Source: Bacteroidota bacterium
GTDB lineage: Bacteria > Bacteroidota > Bacteroidia > Flavobacteriales > Weeksellaceae
NCBI GenBank assembly: GCA_023399675.1
Contig: JAEWOM010000129.1
Span: 1-12,325, forward strand
Direction of reading: 5' to 3'
DNA length: 12,325 bases
Shown here: positions 6,336 through 12,325 of the stretch, one piece after another
Numbering within the stretch: position 1 is the first letter of the stretch
How the letters are laid out: every line of letters begins with the position of its first letter
The notes under the pieces: model-generated
What the model was told of the DNA's origin: nothing
What the model saw: only the letters and a program-made list of their open reading frames with translations
Database searches by the model: none
Program-made: the position numbers and the translations under genes

Positions 6336-7208
6336 ATGAAAAAACTGATTTTACTTTTGAGCCTGCTGTCATTCATGGCAGTACCAGCACAAACGCTGGA
6401 AGACAGAGTTGCGGATGAAACCTGTAAGTGCCTGCGGAATCTTTCTGTGGTTACGGAGGAAGCCTACCAGGACTGTATGGGAACAGCACTTGCCAACGGA
6501 CTCGCGGAGAGTACCGACAAAAAAATGGTCAGAAAAAAAGTGAAAAATGTTGACCGTATGCTGGAAACACTTAAAACAGTACAGGCAAAACTGGACAAAA
6601 CCTGTCCTGTCCGGGTATTACAGGACCCGATCATTGAGAAAAGAGATTCTGTGTACAGCAGTCACCCCAATGCAAAAAGTATGGAACTGTACAAAAGCGG
6701 CAAAGATCTGATGGAGAAAAGTAAGTTCCGCGAAGCCATAGCTTATTTCGAAAAAGCAGAAACTGAAAGCCCGAACTATGTACTCGTTCTGGATGACATG
6801 GCGAAAAGTTACCGTGAACTGAAGGAATACGACACAGCAGTGAAATATTATGAAAAATCGCTGGCTGTTTTCCCGGAAGGAGATTTTGCACTGATGAACG
6901 GCGCAGTCGCCTATGTTAAACTGAAAAACTACGCCCGTGCGGAAGAACTCTACACAAAACTTTCAGCCTACTATCCTGAGAATCCGGAAGGATATTTCGG
7001 GCTTGGCCAGGTAAATTTTTTACAGGAAGAAAATGAACCTGCGCTGCGAAATATGTGCAAAGCACTGAGAATATATCATGAGACGGAAAATCCCTACCTG
7101 AAAGACGCGCAGGTTTTCGTTTCTGCCATCTATCAGGATATGGAGAAGAAAGGCAACGGAGCGCAGGCACTAAAAATTGCAGAGGAATTCGGAATTAAAC
7201 TGAAGTAA
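6336..7208 (+). CDS. Exported TPR-repeat protein
   Basis: A 290-residue protein with a cleavable signal peptide (MKKLILLLSL..., likely cut after VPA near residue 18). The N-terminal part (20-95) holds four cysteines, CKC at 30-32, C47 and C90. It looks like a small disulfide-bonded helical domain that I cannot name. Residues ~113-248 are four tetratricopeptide repeats, recognisable by A-x-x-x-F/Y-x-x-A patterns, e.g. FREAIAYFEKA and YDTAVKYYEKSLAVFPE. A final helical segment follows. TPRs bind other proteins, so this is probably a periplasmic scaffold or assembly factor, but no partner is indicated by the neighbours. The 209-nt divergent region to mdh shows no clear plus-strand promoter. Confidence 0.85.
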   Translation: MKKLILLLSLLSFMAVPAQTLEDRVADETCKCLRNLSVVTEEAYQDCMGTALANGLAESTDKKMVRKKVKNVDRMLETLKTVQAKLDKTCPVRVLQDPIIEKRDSVYSSHPNAKSMELYKSGKDLMEKSKFREAIAYFEKAETESPNYVLVLDDMAKSYRELKEYDTAVKYYEKSLAVFPEGDFALMNGAVAYVKLKNYARAEELYTKLSAYYPENPEGYFGLGQVNFLQEENEPALRNMCKALRIYHETENPYLKDAQVFVSAIYQDMEKKGNGAQALKIAEEFGIKLK

Positions 7209-7240
7209 GAATTCCCTTACAATTCATCAATAAAAGATCT

Positions 7241-7297
7241 CCGAAATCTAAATTTTTCGGGTGAAATTTTGGCCGGCACCGATATTCATCGTTTTTT
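7241..7297 (+). terminator. Weak terminator-like hairpins between convergent genes
   Basis: CCGAAA (7241-7246) can pair with TTTCGG (7255-7260). Further on, CGAT-attc-ATCG (7280-7291) is followed by six T. Both stems are short. They lie in the 87-nt gap between the TPR gene and the convergent NA37 gene, where termination is expected. Confidence 0.35.
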
Positions 7298-8312
7298 AAT
7301 CTTCTTTCTCGAAATACAGCCGGTAATATTTTCCTTTTTCGTCCTGCCCCGTTTCAATCATTTTGCGGTCGCCATGAACGTAGATATGGAAATTTTTGTC
7401 GAGTTTGATTATGGACTTGAAGTAACGCTGATTTTTTTTCACCGCAGAAGTATTAATCGGGAATTCTTCTGAAATGGATACCTGCATGTCCTGTTCGTAA
7501 TCGGTTTTAAAGTTTGTGAAACTCTCGATCACATGTTCGTCCTGAAGCACTTCTTTCGTGAATTCATCATAATCGAACTGCTCTTTTTCTTTAAAGAACG
7601 TTAAAGATTTGTTCAGAAAATCCGCCTGATCTGCTTTGGAAACTTCAAATTCCGTCGGCAGCTGCTTGGTGATGTAATCCTTGTAAACCTGCAGTGTTTC
7701 CTGCGTGTGGAAATATTCGTCGTCGCGCTGTTTCACTTTCAGAAAATCCTCAAACCAGTAATATTCGTCACCGTTTTTGTTGTTATCCACTACGGAAACG
7801 GCATATCCGGTTTCTTTGAAATTGTTGTAAACAAGGCAGCCTTTATCGAGTTTTGAAAGGCCGATACCAAAATCTTTCTCTACATCAAAAGTTTCATTGT
7901 TCGGGAAAATTTTGAGGAAAGGATTTTTATTTTCGGTTTTAAAAATTCCGATTTTATCAATCTTATTTCCATCGGTATTTTCCTCGCCTTCAAAATAGCA
8001 GATAAACAGTTCCCCTCCCTGCACACGTGGATTTTCAGCAGCATCATAAAGATGTTTTGCGATATTTTCGCTTTCCCAGACGAATTTAGCCGGGTCTTCA
8101 AAAATTTCGGAAACAAAGCTGTACACCGGGTTGTTCGTTAAATAAGAATCATGGTAAAACTGAAACTGTTCTTCCGATTTGAATGCTTTCAGGAAAAAAT
8201 CTGACAGAAGTTCTGCCATGTCTTCATCTAATTTCAGTTCTTCCTGAGAAACGATCAGGTTTTCCTGGTTGATTTTGTTACCTACCCTGTGAACGATTAT
8301 TTTTGACAGCAT
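7296..8312 (-). CDS. Nucleoid-associated protein, NA37 (NdpA/YejK) family
   Basis: A 338-residue protein of the NA37 family, related to E. coli YejK/NdpA, a nucleoid-associated protein of unclear function. Family-like stretches are IIVHRVGNK at the N-terminus, DEDMAELLSDFFLKAFKSEE, an IAKHLYDAA helix and GGELFICYF. Then come FGIGLSKLDKGCLVYN and a C-terminal half with conserved aromatic and charged residues. It is cytoplasmic, with no signal peptide. ATG at 8312 is chosen because IIVHRVG then follows directly; the frame opens 12 codons earlier at a GTG (8348). A weak -7-like box TATCTTCG (minus strand, plus 8332-8339) sits between the two, which also favours 8312. Residues important for DNA binding in this family are not known to me. 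Confidence 0.85.
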   Translation of the reverse strand: MLSKIIVHRVGNKINQENLIVSQEELKLDEDMAELLSDFFLKAFKSEEQFQFYHDSYLTNNPVYSFVSEIFEDPAKFVWESENIAKHLYDAAENPRVQGGELFICYFEGEENTDGNKIDKIGIFKTENKNPFLKIFPNNETFDVEKDFGIGLSKLDKGCLVYNNFKETGYAVSVVDNNKNGDEYYWFEDFLKVKQRDDEYFHTQETLQVYKDYITKQLPTEFEVSKADQADFLNKSLTFFKEKEQFDYDEFTKEVLQDEHVIESFTNFKTDYEQDMQVSISEEFPINTSAVKKNQRYFKSIIKLDKNFHIYVHGDRKMIETGQDEKGKYYRLYFEKED

Positions 8313-8435
8313 AATACACCATTTTGACGCGCGAAGATAAACATTCACAAAAAAATCAGGTGCAAAAATCTCTGTGATTTCTGAAACATATAATTCAAAA
8401 AAATACAGTTAATTTGAGGTTTAAACGCATTTATA

Positions 8436-8648
8436 GTGGAACATATTCAGGATGAATTTTTAGAATTCAAGCAGGAACTCAAGGACTTGGGGATAGAAGT
8501 GATCAAAATTGTAAAAGTAGGAAACGGAAATATGGATTTCCACGAAGTATTTTACAAGTCTCCGAAGTACGTCGAAGTAAAAACTGTTTTTCTGCACTTA
8601 CAGAAAATTGATGAACTGATCGCGCAGTTCAAAGCAGCATACAGCTGA
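8436..8648 (+). CDS. Small conserved-looking hypothetical protein, GTG start
   Basis: A 70-residue ORF, preceded in frame by a TGA at 8415. GTG 8436 is the only reasonable start, as the first in-frame ATG is 32 codons in. The product begins MEHIQDEFLEFKQELKDLG, a likely amphipathic helix. It continues with a strand-like IEVIKIVKVGNG and ends in another helix, IDELIAQFKAAYS. No signal peptide, cysteine or known motif is seen. Codon and composition patterns look coding, and the ORF fills the gap between the divergent NA37 gene and the dismutase gene. A near-consensus box TTAATTTG lies at 8409-8416. It was not recognised as any family; the superoxide dismutase gene downstream has its own promoter, so a joint role is uncertain. 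Confidence 0.6.
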   Translation: MEHIQDEFLEFKQELKDLGIEVIKIVKVGNGNMDFHEVFYKSPKYVEVKTVFLHLQKIDELIAQFKAAYS

Positions 8649-8710
8649 AAAACAACAAATTGTGGAATAAATTACAAAGTTCCTGCAATGACAGAGCGCA
8701 GGATTTTGAG

Positions 8711-8718
8711 TAAATTTG
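8711..8718 (+). promoter_or_regulatory. -7 promoter box for the superoxide dismutase gene
   Basis: TAAATTTG is an exact Bacteroidota -7 box, 26 nt upstream of ATG 8745. No good TTG lies at -33. Its position inside the upstream extension of the frame (open from ATG 8688) argues that translation starts at 8745 and not earlier. Confidence 0.65.
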
Positions 8719-8744
8719 ATCCATTCAAATCAAAAAAAAATAAA

Positions 8745-9521
8745 ATGAAATTATTAAAAACCACGATGACGGCGGCGGTATTTGCCCTGGTATTTACTTC
8801 CTGCGAGCAGAAAACGACCGATACAGCCAACACTTCCGGCGTTACCACCACTGAAACTGCAGAAACTAATGAAGATCTGGGAAAACCAGCCGATGTATCT
8901 GCTGATCCGGGAACCTTTAAAATAGTTCCTCTCGCTTACGGGTACGATGCTTTGGGCGATAATATCGATGCGAAAACCATGAATGTGCATTATTCCAAGC
9001 ATTACGTCGGTTATCTGAACAAACTCAATAAAGAAGTGGAAGGCAAAGCGCAGGCTTCGCAAACCATCGAAGAAGTACTCAGAAATATGGATATGAATAA
9101 CTCCGCTTTGCGAAATAATGCGGGTGGATATTACAACCATAATCTGTTTTTCGACATGATCGGTCCGAATGCCGGTGGAGAACCTACAGGTGAGTTGATG
9201 ACGGCTATTCAGCGGGATTTCGGTTCTTTTGATGCTTTTAAAGAACAGTTTTCCAAGGCCGGTGCCGATCGTTTTGGCTCCGGTTGGGCGTGGTTGGTTT
9301 CAGACAAGGCCGGAAAACTTTCAGTAGGAAGTACGCCAAATCAGGACAATCCGTTGATGCCGGGAGCAGAGATTTCCGGGTCGCCGGTGTTGGCGATGGA
9401 TGTTTGGGAGCACGCGTATTATTTGAAGTATCACAATAAGCGACCGGATTATATCCAGAGTTTCTGGAATGTGGTAAACTGGAACAAAGTTGCAGAATAT
9501 TACACCAAAGCGAAGCAATAA
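8745..9521 (+). CDS. Superoxide dismutase, Mn type, lipoprotein
   Basis: A 258-residue Fe/Mn-family superoxide dismutase, converting superoxide to hydrogen peroxide and oxygen. Residues 1-20 form a lipoprotein signal ending VFTSC (Cys20 lipidated), followed by a ~40-residue Thr/Glu-rich linker and the full enzyme (~55-258). Metal ligands are H82 (VHYSKHY), H132 (YYNH), D219 and H223 (DVWEHAYY). G128, four residues before H132, and Q200 in NQDNP are the arrangement typical of Mn enzymes; Fe enzymes have Gln at the first site. The enzyme should be envelope- or surface-anchored, whereas most bacterial family members are cytoplasmic. ATG 8745 is preferred over 8688 because a signal peptide then starts at residue 1 and a promoter box lies between them. 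A strong terminator follows. Confidence 0.93.
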   Translation: MKLLKTTMTAAVFALVFTSCEQKTTDTANTSGVTTTETAETNEDLGKPADVSADPGTFKIVPLAYGYDALGDNIDAKTMNVHYSKHYVGYLNKLNKEVEGKAQASQTIEEVLRNMDMNNSALRNNAGGYYNHNLFFDMIGPNAGGEPTGELMTAIQRDFGSFDAFKEQFSKAGADRFGSGWAWLVSDKAGKLSVGSTPNQDNPLMPGAEISGSPVLAMDVWEHAYYLKYHNKRPDYIQSFWNVVNWNKVAEYYTKAKQ

Positions 9522-9548
9522 AAAGCAAGCACCAAATCACAAAATAGG

Positions 9549-9576
9549 AACGCCCGGCACAATTAGTCCGGGCGTT
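9549..9576 (+). terminator. Intrinsic terminator after the superoxide dismutase gene
   Basis: AACGCCCGG (9549-9557) pairs perfectly with CCGGGCGTT (9568-9576), 9 bp with a 10-nt loop, followed by TTTGTTTATT. It lies 27 nt after the dismutase stop. On the other strand the T-run is poor, so it may end the convergent gene less efficiently. Confidence 0.88.
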
Positions 9577-9594
9577 TGTTTATTCTGTTACTGA

Positions 9595-10008
9595 TCAGTT
9601 TATTTTGAATCCAAGATCTTGCTTCCAGGCTTCACCGAAGTTTTTAGTCAGGTAAGAAGCAACGATTTTATTATTTCTTTCTGCATCTTTCTGTTCGCCC
9701 GGCAGCATCACGCAGCCTTTATTAATAATTTTGACGCCGTATTTTTTTTCGAAATCCTTATTGTAAAGAGGCGCAAAACCGTAATGCAGGAAAACGGCTT
9801 TCTTTTCTTTCATGAGCACGCTGATATTCTGTGCAGTTGCCATAACCGGAATTTCAACGTTTTGTCGCGTCGCCTGCACTTCGCGTGTTTTCACCTTGTC
9901 GCGCATCGGTGAATTTCTGTCAGGTGTTTCAGTTTTTTGTGCCGAAAACAGAGCGACTGAAAGTACTGCGATTAGAAGGACAGGCAAGAAAGTTTTCAAG
10001 GAGTTCAT
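9595..10008 (-). CDS. Small exported protein of unknown function
   Basis: A 137-residue protein with a signal peptide: MNSLK, a hydrophobic core, and a likely cut after FSA (residue 23). The mature part (~114 residues) begins with a charged, Thr/Arg-rich stretch, then a strand pair and the segment FEKKYGVKIINKGCV with one cysteine (C99). It ends in a helix, NNKIVASYLTKNFGEAWKQDLGF. No known domain is recognised. One cysteine in an exported protein means no internal disulfide. Upstream on the minus strand TAACTTTC departs from the -7 consensus at one base only, a weak promoter candidate. It converges with the dismutase gene and is separated from groEL by a terminator. Confidence 0.75.
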   Translation of the reverse strand: MNSLKTFLPVLLIAVLSVALFSAQKTETPDRNSPMRDKVKTREVQATRQNVEIPVMATAQNISVLMKEKKAVFLHYGFAPLYNKDFEKKYGVKIINKGCVMLPGEQKDAERNNKIVASYLTKNFGEAWKQDLGFKIN

Positions 10009-10083
10009 AAAATGTTTTAAGGTAGATGAATTATTTTTCGGAAAGTTAAAGTGACTTAATGGAATAGTGGTTTAGTTTTAAAT

Positions 10084-10116
10084 AAAAAATCCGCCCAGAA
10101 AAATCTGAACGGATTT
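10084..10116 (-). terminator. Intrinsic terminator of groESL operon
   Basis: On the minus strand AAATCCG-TT-CAGA pairs with TCTG-GG-CGGATTT around a TTTT loop (plus 10087-10116), followed by a T-run. The two central positions are G·U pairs only in the minus-strand RNA, where they give a continuous 13-bp stem. On the plus strand they are A/C mismatches. This polarity fits termination of groEL, whose stop is 45 nt upstream. Confidence 0.82.
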
Positions 10117-10160
10117 CATTTATGTATTGAAAGGACTTCCGTCTTCCATCTTCCCGCCTT

Positions 10161-11798
<1,638 letters not shown>

Positions 11799-11818
11799 CT
11801 AAGTAAATTATTTGATTT

Positions 11819-11995
11819 TTATTTTTGTAAAATGAGATCTTTTAAAAGATAAATAGTGAAAGGTTCGTCTATTTTAGAAAATTCAAGATAGCCGCAAACG
11901 GCATACTTTTCTTTAATTTCAATAACACTCATAATTCCTTTAATTCTGTCAATTTCCGGAATACTGTGCCTTACTTTAGATCCTTTTTCTATCAT
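11819..11995 (-). CDS. Small ORF between groES and groEL, unknown function
   Basis: A 58-residue ORF lying between groES and groEL in the same direction. ATG at 11995 comes 7 nt after the groES stop; a TTG at 12010 would add five residues and overlap groES by 8 nt. The sequence has features of a real small protein: EKGSKVRHSIPEIDR, then GIMSVIEIKEKYAVCGYL, then FTIYLLKDLIL. The order G-x-x-V...G-x-M-x-V...A-V-C...L-L-x-x-L resembles small SH3-like barrel proteins such as the YodC/DUF2158 type, but this is only a pattern similarity. Composition (Lys/Ile-rich) fits the genome. It would be co-transcribed with the chaperonins. Whether it is translated is not shown by sequence alone. Confidence 0.65.
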   Translation of the reverse strand: MIEKGSKVRHSIPEIDRIKGIMSVIEIKEKYAVCGYLEFSKIDEPFTIYLLKDLILQK

Positions 11996-12002
11996 TATCT
12001 TT

Positions 12003-12281
12003 TTAGCCAATCACTCCCAGAAGATCTCCTTCCTTCACTATCAGATAATCTTTACCGTCAAGTTTCAGTTCAGAACCGGAGTATTTTCCGTAAAGAACTT
12101 TGTTGCCAACCTGTACAGTGGTAGGCTCGTCTTTTTTACCGGGTCCAACAGCTACTACTGTTCCTTCCTGTGGTTTTTCTTTTGCAGTGTCCGGAATGAT
12201 AAATCCTGAAGCAGTGGTGGTTTCAGCTGCGGTTGGTTCTACCAGAACTCTGTCCGCCAATGGTTTGAAATTTACTGACAT
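12003..12281 (-). CDS. groS: Co-chaperonin GroES (Hsp10)
   Basis: A 92-residue GroES, the heptameric lid of the GroEL chamber. N-terminal [12 protein letters not shown], the mobile loop ending [13 protein letters not shown] with the hydrophobic FII anchor for Gro[19 protein letters not shown] and the C-terminal [12 protein letters not shown] are all typical. Length is close to E. coli GroES (97). It is the first gene of the operon. Only 44 nt of upstream sequence is in the window, and no TAnnTTTG box or inverted-repeat operator is visible there, so the promoter probably lies beyond the edge. Confidence 0.97.
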   Translation of the reverse strand: MSVNFKPLADRVLVEPTAAETTTASGFIIPDTAKEKPQEGTVVAVGPGKKDEPTTVQVGNKVLYGKYSGSELKLDGKDYLIVKEGDLLGVIG

Positions 12282-12325
12282 AATATTGTATATAATTATA
12301 ATTTTTTACCTGCCCTCTTTTTCTC

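Noticed and set aside
6191-6376. 61-codon minus-strand frame in the mdh/TPR divergent region
   Set aside because: It overlaps the mdh -33 element and the start of the TPR gene, and its product has no coherent pattern.
8688-8744. Earlier ATG for the dismutase at 8688
   Set aside because: The extension contains the TAAATTTG promoter box and would bury the lipoprotein signal behind 19 charged residues.

Overview
The window looks like chromosome from a member of the Flavobacteriia (Bacteroidota), most likely the Chryseobacterium/Elizabethkingia/Kaistella group. The reasons are a PafA-type alkaline phosphatase with the complete active site of the Elizabethkingia (formerly Chryseobacterium) meningoseptica enzyme, three copies of the Bacteroidota -7 promoter box TAnnTTTG (all TAAATTTG), short A/T-rich leaders without Shine-Dalgarno motifs, several lipoproteins, and an NA37-type nucleoid-associated protein. 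No rRNA, tRNA, CRISPR array, transposase or phage gene was seen.

Layout. Positions 1-230 hold the 3' end of nadE, followed by a two-hairpin intergenic repeat (235-288). Then comes a tightly packed plus-strand group: a membrane-anchored barnase-family ribonuclease (294-815), an archaemetzincin-like zinc-protease lipoprotein (819-1454), a barstar-family inhibitor (1488-1787) and a short HPF/RaiA-like ribosome-associated protein (1833-2147), ended by a bidirectional terminator. On the minus strand follow pafA, an unrecognised cysteine-containing lipoprotein, a second structured repeat (about 5025-5110), and malate dehydrogenase with a clear promoter and terminator. Plus-strand TPR protein (6336-7208) converges on a minus-strand NA37 gene. 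A 70-residue orphan and a lipoprotein Mn-type superoxide dismutase follow on the plus strand. The last part is minus strand: a small exported protein of unknown function and the groES-groEL chaperonin operon, with an unusual 58-residue ORF between the two chaperonin genes.

How the genes work together. Most genes are housekeeping or cell-envelope functions: NAD synthesis, TCA cycle, protein folding, phosphate scavenging and oxidative defence at the cell surface. The most interesting unit is 294-1787 (extended to 2147). A complete-looking barnase is separated from its presumed cytoplasmic inhibitor by a surface or periplasmic metalloprotease gene. The barnase also carries two cysteines at the positions equivalent to barnase 43 and 80, which suggests a natural stabilising disulfide in an exported enzyme. 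A functional link between ribonuclease and protease is inference from gene order only.
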